From NCBI GenBank assembly GCA_027563935.2, contig CM050447.1, forward strand, positions 84,677,461-84,741,460: a stretch of 64,000 bases of DNA, given 5' to 3'. The translations under genes were made by a program, and so were the position numbers. Each line of letters starts with the position of its first letter. Position 1 is the first letter of the stretch. Under the pieces are notes generated by a model, which was given only the letters and a program-made list of their open reading frames with translations, searched no databases and was not told the DNA's origin. Source of the DNA: Costus lasius (lineage: Eukaryota; Streptophyta; Magnoliopsida; Zingiberales; Costaceae). Of this stretch, positions 1 to 11,245 are shown piece after piece.

Positions 1-2372
1 TCAGTAGGTATGGGTATGTCTATCTGATGAGACATAAAAGTGAATCTTTTGACAAGTTCAAAGAGTTCAAAAATGAAGTACAGAATCAGCTAGGCCGAAA
101 TATCAAGGCACTTCGCTCAGATCGAGGTGGTGAATACTTGAGTCATACGTTTACTGACTATCTGAAGGAGTGTGGGATTATCTCACAGCTCACTCCGCCA
201 GGAACACCGCAATGGAATGGTGTGTCCGAGAGGAGAAATAGAACGTTACTTGATATGGTTCGTTCTATGATGAGTCAGGCTTCTTTACCCAACTCCTTTT
301 GGGGTTTTGCACTGGAAACAGCTGCAAAGGTACTAAACCGAGTGCCATCCAAGGCCGTTTCAAAGACGCCATATGAGTTATGGTATGGGAAACAGCCGAG
401 CTTGACATTTATCAGGATCTAGGGCTGCGAGGCTTATGTCAAAAAGCTCGCCTCTGGGAAACTAGAGAGCAGATCTGACAAATGTATCTTTGTCGGTTAC
501 CCTAAGGAAACTAAGGGTTATTATTTCTACGATCCCAAAGAGAACAAGGTATTTGTTGCTCGGACGGCCATATTTCTTGAGAAGGAGTTTCTTCTGCAAG
601 AGGCCAGTGGGAGAGAAATAAAGCTGGATGAGAATCCAGAGGTAGGACAAAGTGCTCAAGCAGAATTGGATGAGCCTGAGCCGGTAGATCAGGTTATTGA
701 ACAACCTGAGGCTCAGATATCACGGGAACCGCGAAGATCGGGAAGGATCCGTCGACAACCTGAGCGTTATGACGGAGTCTACATCATTGATAATGATGAA
801 CCCCTCACTTATGCGGATGCGGTCAGTGGACCGGAGTCAGCGAGATGGCTTGAAGCTATGCGCGCCGAGATGGACTCCATGTCAGATAACCAAGTTTGGG
901 ATTTGGTTGATCCGCCTCCGGGAGTTATCCCTATAGGCTGTAAATGGATCTTCAAGAAGAAGATTGACATGGATGGTAACGTAGTTACCTATAAAGGCAG
1001 GCTAGTTGCGAAAGGTTTCAAACAAATCTACGGGATAGATTATGATGAAACTTTCTCACCTGTAGCTATGTTTAAGTCTATTCGGATTCTTTTCGCGATA
1101 GCTGCATATTATGATTATGAGATCTGGCAGATGGATGTGAAAACAGCTTTCCTTAATGGAAATCTGGATGAGGATGTGTATATGACACAACCTGAGGGTT
1201 TCACTAATCCAGCAGATCATCATAAGATATGCAAGTTAAAGAAGTCCATTTATGGACTTAAGCAAGCATCTAGAAGCTGGAATATTCGTTTTGATGAATC
1301 AATCAGTGAATTTGGTTTCATCAAGAACGAGGATGACCCGTGTGTATATAAGAGGTTTAGTGGGAGCGTAATTACTTTCTTAGTCCTCTACGTCGATGAT
1401 ATCTTGATCATTGGAAATGACATTCCTGAAATGCATGCTGTTAAGGCATGGCTGAGGAAATGTTTCCAGATGAAAGATCTAGGAGAAGCAGCCTATGTGT
1501 TAGGTGTGAAGATCTACAGGGATAGATCGAAGAGGCTTCTCGGGCTGTGCCAGAGTACTTACATCGAAAAGGTCCTGGAGAGATTTCATTTAGAGAATTC
1601 TAAACGAGGATATCTTCCAGTCAGACATGGTCTGAATCTTTCGAAGAGTCAGTGTCCACAAACACAGACTGAGAAAGATGAAATGGACAATACGCCTTAT
1701 GCTTCGGCTATTGGATCCATTATGTATGCGATGTTGTGTACTCGCCCAGACGTCGCTTACGGGTTAAGCGTGACCAGTCGTTTCCAAAGTAATCCAGGTA
1801 TGGCGCACTGGATTGCAATCAAGAACATTTTAAAATATCTGCGGAGAACCAAAGATATGTTCTTGATATATGGTGGTCAGGAAGAACTCAGTATAGAGGG
1901 ATATACTGACGCTTCGTTCCAGTCAGACCAGGATGATTTTCGATCGCAATCAGGCTATGTTTTTAGCTTGAATGGAGGTGCAGTGGTGTGGAAGAGTTTC
2001 AAACAGTTAACTGTTGCTGATTCCACAACAGAAGCCGAGTATGTTGCAGCCTCGGAAGCATCTAAGGAGGCAGTGTGGATTCGTAAGTTCGTGAGAGAAC
2101 TTGGTGTCGTTCCTTCGAGTGCAGATCCTTTGGTTATCTTCTGTGATAACACTGGAGCAATCGCACAAGCAAAGGAACCACGGTCGCACCAGAAGTCCAA
2201 GCACATACAGAGAAGGTTTCATTTGATCAGGGAGATCATAGATCGTGGCGAGATCAAAATCTGCAAGGTTCATACAGATGACAATCTGGCAGACCCGCTT
2301 ACCAAGCCTCTGGCGCAGCAGAAGCATGAGAAGCACTGTAATAATATGGGTTTGAGATTTCTCAACCATTAG
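1..2372 (+). pseudogene. pol: A1 pol fragment: IN (partial), RT, RNase H; one in-frame stop
   Basis: One reading frame runs from the window edge to the stop at 2370-2372. It holds the second integrase Asp (motif SDRGGEY), the catalytic Glu (GVSERRN), RT with YVDD, and RNase H with GYTDAS, TTEAEY and CDN. A TAG at 420-422 interrupts it where A2, A5 and A6 have Trp (motif IRIWGCEAY). That is one G-to-A change, in a CHG context on the other strand, and so compatible with deamination of methylated cytosine. Nothing else in the visible frame is broken. The N-terminal half (Gag, protease, start of integrase) is outside the window. Confidence 0.9.
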
Positions 2373-2392
2373 ATTAAGTGCAAGTGGGAGAT

Positions 2393-4082
2393 TGTTGGGG
2401 TATGCCCTTAAGGCTAATGTTTGAGGCCTGTGGGAATGTATCTGTATCATGTAATAAACTGTTATGTTTATAAAGGCATGGTTGTTATTCAGTTAGCTAC
2501 ATTGTCTGCTGCAATATATGTTCTTCTGAATAATGTCTCAAAGCTGTTCAGCTAGGCTGACATGCAGTTAAGTCCTTAGTCGATGTATCTTGGTGAACAT
2601 GAGACAGCCTTGATATGGTTAAGACTAATATGTGTTCTAATCTTATAGGATGCTTCGAGCATGGAATAAGATGTAGACTCATGGGTACATTGGATGTACT
2701 GGACAGACCGTACTAGGATGTTCAATTGTTTGTCACAATGTGAATATTCCTTGTATATGACAAGTGGCACATTTCCTCTGACTTGAGATCATTTGTGTTT
2801 TCTAAATGATGATTGTCATTATTTTGAGGTAGTTCAATATCATTTGAAACATAATGATTATAGACTAACTTGGATGATGAGCTTGAGTCAGGTTAGGGCA
2901 CTAGTGATAGACATAGGATTGCCGTCTCCTTGTTTAAGGAGTGTGATGTTCTAAAGGGGCCCCCTGGATGAGATGATTGAGAAAAGAGTATGGCCATACC
3001 CAGGTGACTATGTTCATCTGATCTAATCATGCTCATCATATTGGAACTACAAGCTTGACACGCTTGTCCAATAAGAACATCCAGTGGCAAAGGAAATATG
3101 CATGCCTTGTGATTTGATTCACACTTGTGCTGTGGTATGGGTGTAGTCTTGGAAGACTCTTTCCTTTATATCGGGAGACAGTGATGTGTTGCTAGATACC
3201 CCTCACTGATCGTGATAATGTAAGTTATCGTTACCGACATTTAAAGGAAACCCTCAGGGTCGCACAATTTGATGATATGGCTTACTTAAGTCAGATCGTG
3301 TGGACTGAATTGTTTGAGTTCAGTTTGAAGGGATTTAATCTCTGATTGTAAGTGAGATCTGGTCTGATCATGTTTGATTGATTAGGGCTTCAGATCGGTA
3401 AGCTTCGATTGAGAGATTGGATGCTAGATCGGTCAGATCAGAAGCATTAAGAGATCAACGGTCAGATCAAGAACCTTGTGGTTTAATTATGATTTGGACT
3501 AGTTGCTTGGCTTATTTGGTTTGTGAACCGAACCAAAGTGAACCAGCTCAAATGAGCGCATGGTTCAAAAGGGTGAAGAGAGATTTGCGACTTGGTGTGC
3601 GCATGTGAACGTTGAGAGGTGGTTTGCTATTTTTAGATAGCAACTCCCTAAACGTGACCACGCTCCACGCTTCTCTTCTTGACGCCTCTTCTCGCCTCGC
3701 CTCTCCACTAGTCGAAACAAGTTTTCTCTTGTGTGGTGAAGAAGGTGGACGAAGAAGGAAAAGAAAATTTGCCAAGAAGTTTTCATCCCTTTCCATTCGA
3801 TCAAGGACACTTTGGAGCCTTGCTAGCACAAGGAGCGACAAAGAGTTTGCCATCATCCTCTTGTGTGCGAATCCCTTTGGAGAAGAAGCAATTGACTCTT
3901 TGCTTCCAAGGCAACATCTAGGCTATGGCGATGGTATGATCGTTTTCATTAATCTTTATTAGCCTTTTATCGAGTTGATCATTTAACATGCAAGTTGATC
4001 CTATAACCCTAATTTCCGCAAGACAAAGTTTTATATGCGCCATCACTTTAGGGTTATGCTCCCCCTTGAAGGGGACTCTTCA
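2393..4082 (+). repeat. LTR shared by A1 (3') and A2 (5')
   Basis: The LTR starts TGTTGGGGTATGCC just after the polypurine tract AAGTGGGAGAT (2382-2392) and ends GGGGACTCTTCA, the same end as in A4. It is 1690 bp long. It carries the U3 stem-loop (3214-3229), a palindromic TATA-like block (about 3622-3643) and the ATG-GCG-ATG donor block (3925-3935). It differs clearly from the 3' LTR of A2, especially in the U5 half, so the two LTRs flanking A2 are not a matched pair from one insertion. Confidence 0.88.
3925..3935 (+). promoter_or_regulatory. Candidate first coding exon end and 5' splice donor (A2)
   Basis: ATG-GCG-ATG followed by GTATGA lies about 150 bp before the LTR end. Splicing from 3933 to 5432 would remove 1498 nt and join the LTR ATG in frame with the gag ATG at 5453. 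The splice is inferred; the motif and frame are seen. Confidence 0.5.
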
Positions 4083-5452
4083 GTTCAGCCCTGGCGCATG
4101 CATGGTTGACCTTATGGTCGACTCAAGTCAGTTAGGACTTGGTGCATGTAAGGGCAGTGGATCTGACTAGGTTGGATGAGTGGATCCCTAGTAATGGACC
4201 GTTGTAAGGTTGTAGGGCATATAAGCAAAATAAAATTGATGCCCATGGGGTTTTTCGAAAATTTTATTTTAATGACTGGATCACATGTTGATTGATGCCA
4301 TGTGTTTGTCTATTTATTCTTATGTGGGCTGCCCGTTCTTAATGTGTGCTGTGCTGGGGCCTGCGTGCCTGGGAATTAATTGTAAATTAATTTTTATTTT
4401 TGTGATCTGCGAATCACAGTTTAATTAATTTATAATGTGTAATTGACCTGCGTGTCAATCTTGTCTAGATAGTTAAATTTGTAATTTAATTAGACAAGAG
4501 CACAGAGCACACTTGGCAGAGGCGCATGCAGTAGTGGCTAGACCAGGTGGGAGGTCCAGGGTTCGACTCTGGGACCAGGCGCGTTTACCTGGTGGACGCA
4601 CCTGTACTGCAGTTGGCACTTGGGCCCTGGTTTGGGCCAGATGAGCAGCAAAAGCCCCATGAAGCAAAAGCAAGTCAAGACTTAAGTTAAATTAAGGTCT
4701 TACTAGGGCTATGGGCTTTTACCACATAAGATTCATGCTTTCTTTTATTTATTGTTTAAATATTAGAATTGCATGATTAGTTTATCTTCTGCTATCACCA
4801 TAGGAATTGCTTGATAGTAAGGAAGATAAAAGACCGTTAAAATCCAACGCTAAAATATCTAGCTCGTAAGCCTTCTGACGCGAAACCTCACTGTTCTGAC
4901 TATCGTTGGAGTCGTGTTGTACCCACTCAGTGGGCACGTCCATCTATCTTCAGACGGTGTGGGATTACACCTGTGTGTTACAGAGTAGGGATTTATCCCT
5001 TCTCGTTGCTCAGCATAGCACATGGTGGTCCAGGGAGTAGGTCGGGTCAGCTTGACCATGTAGGCTACATATGTGGCGCATATGGTAGCACATGGAGGCA
5101 GCCATCTGTGGGATCAGAGACTGTGTTGTACCAACTCAGTTGGCACAGTCTGCTGGATTGCCCAGATGAAGGGGAATCGCACGGGTTGGCGATTGGCTGG
5201 GACAGCCTACCAGAGATTAGTGCTTGTACTCTCTGTGCATCTTATCTCGCCTGAGCGGGACGCGGAGACCAAGTATGAAATCTGGATCCCATCTCACTAA
5301 AAGAGTGTTTACTCTTTCGGACTGTTTAATGGATTTTTCAGTCAGATAAAATAGTGAGAAAATGAATCTTTCTTAAGTCCTGATTGATTCTTAACATTGA
5401 TACTGACCTTGCTGTTCTTGCATTGTTGTAGATACCTGCAGCAACGAACACC
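4083..5452 (+). other. A2 leader with primer-binding site deleted
   Basis: Non-coding leader between the LTR and gag. Compared with A6, the sequence directly after the LTR, including TGGTATCAGAG and about 460 bp, is missing: the LTR end joins straight to GTTCAGCCCTGGCGCATG. The rest is present, including the tRNA-like block (about 4527-4580), the palindromes CCCACTCAGTGGG (4922-4934) and CCAACTCAGTTGG (5131-5143), and the acceptor-like tract ending at 5431. Many ATG triplets precede gag. Confidence 0.8.
5401..5431 (+). promoter_or_regulatory. Candidate 3' splice acceptor before A2 gag
   Basis: A branch-like CTGAC, a T-rich tract and TTGTAG end 21 nt before the gag ATG. The 21 nt form seven open codons (IPAATNT) in frame with gag. 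The same arrangement is seen in A4, A5 and A6. Confidence 0.5.
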
Positions 5453-8400
5453 ATGAACTTCAATGTGCGATCCCTACTGGAAAGGGAGAAGTTTGTTGGG
5501 CCGAACTTCTCTGACTGGTTTGGACACCTTAAGATTGTTCTTAAGGCAGAGAGGAAACTGTATGTCCTCGAGACGGCGATACTGCCTCAGCCCACTCCGA
5601 ACGCCACAAGGGCGGTTCGGGAAGCCTATGAAAAGCACGTCAATGATAGCATTGATGTCGCTTGCCTGATGCTAGCGTCTATGACGCCACTGCTGCAGCG
5701 TCAGCATGAGGATATGTCGGCTATAGAGATTATAGCGAACCTCAAGATGCTGTATGCTGCACAGGCGAGGACAGAACGCTATAATTTGACTAAGCTCTTC
5801 TTTCAGAGCAAACTGGCTGAAGGGAGCCCAGTGGGAGCTCACGTGCTCAAGATGATTGGGCACAAGGAGGCTCTAGAGAAACTGGGGCATACCATCAACC
5901 AGGAGCTTGCTGTGGATATTATTCTGCAGTCTCTCCCGCCTTCATTCGACGCGTTCATTATTAACTTTAATATGAACAAAATCGATTGTACTCCGGCAGA
6001 GCTGCTGAATATGCTCCTCACTACAGAGGAGACTCTGAAGGGAAAGCCTTCGACCTCTGTCTTAATGGTTCCTTCCAGGAACAAGAAGAAGGGGAAGAAG
6101 GGAAAAGCCCCTGTCAAGAGCTACAGCAAGGCTCTGAAGCAGAAGGTGAAGCGGTCCAAGGAATACAGGTGTTTCCACTGTGGCCAGCTGGGTCACTGGA
6201 AAAAGGACTGTAAAGCGCTCCAAGGAGATAAGAGGGGAAGCTTCGCTTCTGGCTCAGGTATCTATGTGACTGAGGTCATGTTTTCTTCTTCTATATCATG
6301 GGTGTTGGACACTGCATGTGGAGTTCACATTTGTTCAAATGTACAGGAACTCAAGAGAAGAAGGCAGGTGGGACAGCATGAGGTGGACCTACGAGTTGGA
6401 AACGGGGCACGGGTTGCTGCTGTTGCTGTAGGAGACTATTTCATTTCTTTACCATCTGGAATTGTATTGGAACTAGACAATTGTTATTTTGTTCCCAGTA
6501 TTACTAAAAATATTATCTCCATTCCTGCTCTTGTCAGGAAGGGATTTTCCTTTGAATGCAATACTTCAAAGTGTGTCTTATCTTATGATAATATTGTTTA
6601 TGCAACTGGTTCAATTAACAATGGGTTATACATGTTGGACATGGAATGTTCTATACAGAAAATTGATATTAAGAAAGCCAAGAATGCTGATGACAGCACC
6701 TTGCTATGGCATAGTCGTTTAGGCTATATTAACGAGAAACGCATTAAGCGGTTGCATGATCATGGACTGCTGGGATCATTCTCTTACAAGGAGATTGATA
6801 CATGCAAAGCTTGTTTGATGGGCAAAATGACGAAGTCACCTTTTCCTAACAAAGGACAAAGGGCTTCACGTTTACTTGACCTTATACACAGTGATGTGTG
6901 TGGGCCATTTAGTAAACATGCCAGAGGTGGCTATCAGTACTTCATTACCTTTACTGATGATTTCAGTAGGTATGGCTATGTCTATCTGATGAGACATAAG
7001 AGTGAATCTTTTGACAAGTTCAAAGAGTTCAAGAATGAAGTACAGAATCAGCTAGGCCGAAATATCAAGGCACTTCGCTCAGATCGAGGTGGAGAATACT
7101 TGAGTCATACGTTTACTGACTATCTGAAGGAGTGTGGGATTATCTCACAGCTCACTCCGCCAGGAACACCGCAATGGAATGGTGTGTCCGAGAGGAGAAA
7201 TAGAACGTTACTTGATATGGTTCGTTCTATGATGAGTCAGGCTACTCTTCCATACTCCTTTTGGGGTTTTGCACTGGAAACAGCTGCAAAAGTACTAAAC
7301 CGAGTGCCATCCAAGGCCGTTTCAAAGACGCCATATGAATTATGGTATGGGAAACAGCCAGGCTTGACATTTATCAGGATCTGGGGCTGCGAGGCTTATG
7401 TCAAAAAGCTCGCCTCTGGGAAACTAGAGAGCAGATCTGACAAATGTATCTTTGTCGGTTACCCTAAGGAAACTAAGGGTTATTATTTCTACGATCCCAA
7501 AGAGAACAAGGTATTTGTTGCTCGGACGGCCATTTTTCTTGAGAAGGAGTTTCTTCTGCAAGAGGCCAGTGGGAGAGAAATAAAACTGGATGAGAATCCA
7601 GAGGAAGGACAAAGTGCTCAAGCACAGTTGGATGAGCCTGAGCCAGTAGATCAGGTTATTGAACAACCTGAGGCTCAGATATCACGGGAACCGCGAAGAT
7701 CGGGAAGGATTCGTCGACAGCCTGAGCGCTATGACGGAGTCTACATCATTGATAATGATGAACCCCTCACTTATGCGGATGCGGTCAGTGGACCGGAGTC
7801 AGCGAGATGGCTTGAAGCTATGCGCGCCGAGATGGACTCCATGTCAGATAACCAAGTTTGGGATTTGGTTGATCCGCCTCCGGGAGTTATCCCTATAGGC
7901 TGTAAGTGGATCTTCAAGAAGAAGATTGACATGGATGGTAACGTGGTTACCTATAAAGGCAGGCTAGTTGCGAAAGGTTTCAAACAAATCTACGGGATAG
8001 ATTATGAAGAAACTTTCTCACCTGTAGCTATGTTCAAGTCTATTCGGATTCTTTTCGCGATAGCTGCATATTACGATTATGAGATTTGGCAAATGGATGT
8101 GAAGACAGCTTTCCTTAATGGAAATCTGGATGAGGATGTGTATATGACACAACCAGAGGGTTTCACTAATCCATCAGATCGTCATAAGATATGCAAGTTA
8201 AAGAAGTCTATTTATGGACTTAAACAAGCATCGAGAAGCTGGAATATTCATTTTGATGAATCAGTCACTGAATTTGGTTTCATCAAGAACGAAGATGACC
8301 CGTGTGTATATAAGAGGTTTAGTGGGAGCGTAATTACTTTCCTAGTCCTCTACGTCGATGATATCTTGATCATTGGAAATGACATTCCTGAAATGCATGC

Positions 8401-9334
8401 TGTGAAGGCATGGTTAAGGAAATGTTTCCAAATGAAAGATCTAGGAGAAGCAGCCTATGTGTTAGGTGTGAAGATCTACAGGGATAGATCTAAGAGGCTT
8501 CTCGGGCTGTGCCAGAGTACTTACATCGATAAAGTCCTGGAGAGATTTCATTTAGAGAATTCTAAACGAGGATATCTTCCAGTCAGACATGGTCTGAGTC
8601 TTTCGAAGAGTCAGTGTCCACAAACACAAATTGAGAAAGATGAAATGGACAATACGCCTTATGCTTCGGCTATTGGATCCATTATGTATGCGATGTTGTG
8701 TACTCGCCCAGACGTTGCTTACGGGTTAAGCGTGACCAGTCGTTTCCAAAGTAATCCAGGTCAGGCACACTGGATTGCAGTCAAGAACATCTTAAAATAT
8801 CTGCGGAGGACCAAAGATATGTTCTTGATATATGGTGGTCAGGAAGAACTCAGTATAGAAGGATATACTGACGCTTCGTTCCAGTCTGACCAGGATGATT
8901 TCCGATCGCAATCAGGCTATGTTTTTAGCTTGAATGGAGGAGCAGTGGTGTGGAAGAGTTTCAAACAGTCAACTGTTGCTGATTCCACAACAGATGCCGA
9001 GTATGTTGCAGCCTCGGAAGCATCCAAGGAGGCAGTGTGGATTTGTAAGTTCGTGAGAGAACTTGGTGTTGTTCCTTCGAGTGCAGATCCTTTGGTTATC
9101 TTCTGTGATAACACTGGAGCAATCGCACAAGCAAAGGAACCACGGTCGCACCAGAAGTCCAAGCACATACAGAGACGGTTTCATTTGATCAGGGAGATCA
9201 TAGATCGTGGCGAGATCAAAGTCTGCAAGGTTCATACAGATGACAATCTGGCAGACCCGCTTACTAAGCCTCTGGCGCAGCAGAAGCATGAGAAGCACTG
9301 TAATAATATGGGTTTGAGATTTCTCAACCATTAG
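5453..9334 (+). CDS. gag-pol: A2 Gag-Pol polyprotein, uninterrupted, 1293 aa
   Basis: Copia polyprotein in the order Gag, zinc knuckle (CFHCGQLGHWKKDC, about 240-253), aspartic protease (LDTACG, Asp about 286), integrase, RT with YVDD (about 967-970) and RNase H. Integrase Asp 481, Asp 544 and Glu 580 give DD35E spacing. It has the same length as A6 and no stop. Two things argue against full function. In the integrase zinc motif the second His is Tyr (HSRLGYIN, against HSRLGHIN in A4, A5 and A6). The element also lacks its primer site. RNase H has TTDAEY where the others have TTEAEY. The ATG at 5453 is the first Met of the frame, but a spliced start in the LTR is possible. Confidence 0.93.
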   Translation: MNFNVRSLLEREKFVGPNFSDWFGHLKIVLKAERKLYVLETAILPQPTPNATRAVREAYEKHVNDSIDVACLMLASMTPLLQRQHEDMSAIEIIANLKMLYAAQARTERYNLTKLFFQSKLAEGSPVGAHVLKMIGHKEALEKLGHTINQELAVDIILQSLPPSFDAFIINFNMNKIDCTPAELLNMLLTTEETLKGKPSTSVLMVPSRNKKKGKKGKAPVKSYSKALKQKVKRSKEYRCFHCGQLGHWKKDCKALQGDKRGSFASGSGIYVTEVMFSSSISWVLDTACGVHICSNVQELKRRRQVGQHEVDLRVGNGARVAAVAVGDYFISLPSGIVLELDNCYFVPSITKNIISIPALVRKGFSFECNTSKCVLSYDNIVYATGSINNGLYMLDMECSIQKIDIKKAKNADDSTLLWHSRLGYINEKRIKRLHDHGLLGSFSYKEIDTCKACLMGKMTKSPFPNKGQRASRLLDLIHSDVCGPFSKHARGGYQYFITFTDDFSRYGYVYLMRHKSESFDKFKEFKNEVQNQLGRNIKALRSDRGGEYLSHTFTDYLKECGIISQLTPPGTPQWNGVSERRNRTLLDMVRSMMSQATLPYSFWGFALETAAKVLNRVPSKAVSKTPYELWYGKQPGLTFIRIWGCEAYVKKLASGKLESRSDKCIFVGYPKETKGYYFYDPKENKVFVARTAIFLEKEFLLQEASGREIKLDENPEEGQSAQAQLDEPEPVDQVIEQPEAQISREPRRSGRIRRQPERYDGVYIIDNDEPLTYADAVSGPESARWLEAMRAEMDSMSDNQVWDLVDPPPGVIPIGCKWIFKKKIDMDGNVVTYKGRLVAKGFKQIYGIDYEETFSPVAMFKSIRILFAIAAYYDYEIWQMDVKTAFLNGNLDEDVYMTQPEGFTNPSDRHKICKLKKSIYGLKQASRSWNIHFDESVTEFGFIKNEDDPCVYKRFSGSVITFLVLYVDDILIIGNDIPEMHAVKAWLRKCFQMKDLGEAAYVLGVKIYRDRSKRLLGLCQSTYIDKVLERFHLENSKRGYLPVRHGLSLSKSQCPQTQIEKDEMDNTPYASAIGSIMYAMLCTRPDVAYGLSVTSRFQSNPGQAHWIAVKNILKYLRRTKDMFLIYGGQEELSIEGYTDASFQSDQDDFRSQSGYVFSLNGGAVVWKSFKQSTVADSTTDAEYVAASEASKEAVWICKFVRELGVVPSSADPLVIFCDNTGAIAQAKEPRSHQKSKHIQRRFHLIREIIDRGEIKVCKVHTDDNLADPLTKPLAQQKHEKHCNNMGLRFLNH

Positions 9335-9354
9335 ATTAAGTGCAAGTGGGAGAT

Positions 9355-11032
9355 TGTTGGGGTATGCCCTTAAGCCTAATGTTTGAGGCCTTGGGATTGT
9401 AACAGTATCGTGTAATAAACTGTTATGTTTATAAAGGCATGGTTATTATTCAGTTAGCTACATTGTCTGCTGCAATATATGTTCTTCTGAATAATGTCTC
9501 AAAGCTGTTCAGCTGGGCTGACATGCAGTTAAGTCCTTAGTCGATGTATCTTGGTGAACATGAGACAGCCTTGATATGGTTAAGACTAATATGTGTTCTA
9601 ATCTTATAGGATGCTTCGAGCATGGAATAAGATGTAGACTCATGGGTACATTGGATGTGCTGGACAGACCCTACTAGGATATTCAATTGCTTGTCACAAT
9701 GTGAATATTCCTTGTATATGACAAGTGGCACATTTCCTCTGAGTTGAGATCACTTGTGTTTTCTAAATGATGATTGTCATTGTTTTGAGGTAGTTCAATG
9801 TCATTTGAAACATAATGATTATAGACTATCTTGGATAATGAGCTTGAGTCAGGTTAGGGCACTAGTGATAGACATAGGATTGCCGTCTCCTTGTTTAAGG
9901 AGTGTGATGTTCTAAAGGGGCCCCCTGGATGAGATGATTGAGAAAGAGTATGGCCATACCCAGATGACAGTGTTCATCTGATCTAATCATGCTCATCATA
10001 TTGGAATTACAAGCTTGACACGCTTGTTCAATAAGAACAATCCAGTGGCAAAGGAAGTATGCATGCCTTGTGAGTTGATTCACACTTGTGTTGTTTTTGG
10101 GTGTAGTCTTGGAAGACTTATTTCTTTTATATCGGGAGACGGTGATGTGTTGCTAGATACCCCTCACTGATCGTGATAACGTGAGTTATCGTTACCGACA
10201 TTTAAAGGAAACCCTCAGGGTCGCACAATTTGATGATATGGCTTACTTAAGTCAGATCGAGTGGACTGAATTGGTTAGGTTCAGTTTAAAAGGTTTTTAT
10301 CTCTGATTGTAAGTGAGATCTAGTCTGATCATGTTTGATTGATTAGGGCTTGAGATCGGTAAGCTTCGATCGAGAGAATGGATGCTAGATTGGTCAGATC
10401 AGAAGCATCAAGAGATGAATGGTTAGATCTGGAGCCTTAGGGTTTATTTGAGATCTAGACTTGATTGCTTGGCTTGATTGGTTCTTAAACCGAACCAAAA
10501 TTGAACCGGCTCATGAAATGAGCGCATGGTTCAAGGTGTGGCGACATGTTCACTTGGCGTGAATGTTGGGGCGATGCGTGGTTGCTATTTTTAGTAACCA
10601 TGATCTCCACTTGGAGATGGTTCACGACCGAATAGAGTGCTCTCTATTCTCGCCACTCGGGATTATTCCTCTTAACGTTTTTCGTGTGTGGCGACGCTTT
10701 GACGTTGAGGAGGATTCGGCCAAGAGAAGAAATCATCATCTCCTTTCCTTTCCATTCGGCAAGACAACCTTGGAACCTTGCTAGCACAAGGAGCACCAAG
10801 GAAGAAGCACATTGTTCATCTTGTGTGCGAGACTTTGGAGAAGAGGCGCTTGCAACTTTTGCTTCCAAGGCGCCATCTTGAAATGGCTATGGTATGAATT
10901 CGTTTCTTCTATTCAATCATACTAAAGTTGATTATATGACATATAAAGATCTATTAGAAGCCCTAGATTCCGCTAGAGACATTGTTGCGCCACCTATTAG
11001 GGTTTCGACCCCCTTGTCTAGGGGTCCCTTCA
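9355..11032 (+). repeat. A2 3' LTR
   Basis: A 1678-bp LTR from TGTTGGGGTATGCC to GGGGTCCCTTCA. It carries the stem-loop GATAAC-GTGA-GTTATC (10175-10190), the palindromic TATA-like block GGTTGCTATTTTTAGTAACC (10580-10599) and ATG-GCT-ATG with donor GTATGA (10883-10897). Its right end joins a short residue of an Athila LTR. Confidence 0.88.
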
Positions 11033-11094
11033 TGGTCCATGTGGATTGATATTTTTACTACTTCGACGTATCCGTACACTTGCGGATCACATCA
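11033..11094 (+). repeat. Residual 3' end of the Athila 5' LTR
   Basis: The sequence between the A2 LTR and the primer site. It ends TGCGGATCACATCA and contains ACTACTTCGA, which is also found near the visible end of the 3' LTR at about 16603-16613. The rest of this LTR should lie to the left of the window. Confidence 0.6.
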
Positions 11095-11100
11095 AGTTTT

Positions 11101-11113
11101 TGGCGCCGTTGCC
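11101..11113 (+). promoter_or_regulatory. Athila primer-binding site
   Basis: TGGCGCCGTTGCC, six bases after the LTR end, is the core of the primer site usual in Athila/Tat elements, thought to pair with tRNA-Asp. The bases after it (AAGAACC) differ from the usual GGGGA. Confidence 0.75.
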
Positions 11114-11245
11114 AAGAACCAATTTCGCTAATATTGATTCACTCTAAGAATTGATAGACTAGGCTTTTGTTTTCTTTATAATTCTCTTCTTTTATGCATT
11201 TAGTGAATACTTTCTATTTTCTTCATAACCTTTGGTTGATTGTTT

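Larger units (their letters stand above)
1..4082 (+). mobile_element. Angela-type copia element A1, 3' part
   Basis: The window opens inside the integrase of a Ty1/copia element and runs through RT, RNase H, polypurine tract and a 3' LTR. The order IN-RT-RH is diagnostic for copia. Integrase and RT motifs match the Angela/BARE lineage, as do LTRs of about 1.7 kb beginning TGTTGG. The left half lies outside the window. The LTR at 2393-4082 also serves as the 5' LTR of the next element, A2, so the two copies form a tandem with one shared LTR. Confidence 0.92.
2393..11032 (+). mobile_element. Angela-type copia element A2
   Basis: The element has an LTR at each side, a leader, one long polyprotein frame, a polypurine tract (9344-9354) and a 3' LTR. 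Its 5' LTR is shared with A1, and the primer-binding site and first part of the leader are missing. It abuts the residual Athila 5' LTR at 11033. Being bounded by unmatched LTRs, it is probably a recombinant of two copies and not a simple insertion. The bases after the right end, TGGTC, would be one half of any target duplication; the other half is outside the window. Confidence 0.87.

Noticed and set aside
462..704. Short minus-strand frames opposite pol, repeated in every Angela copy
   Set aside because: They are antisense shadows of the conserved pol frame; they recur only because the plus-strand sequence is conserved, and they have no start context or domain of their own.
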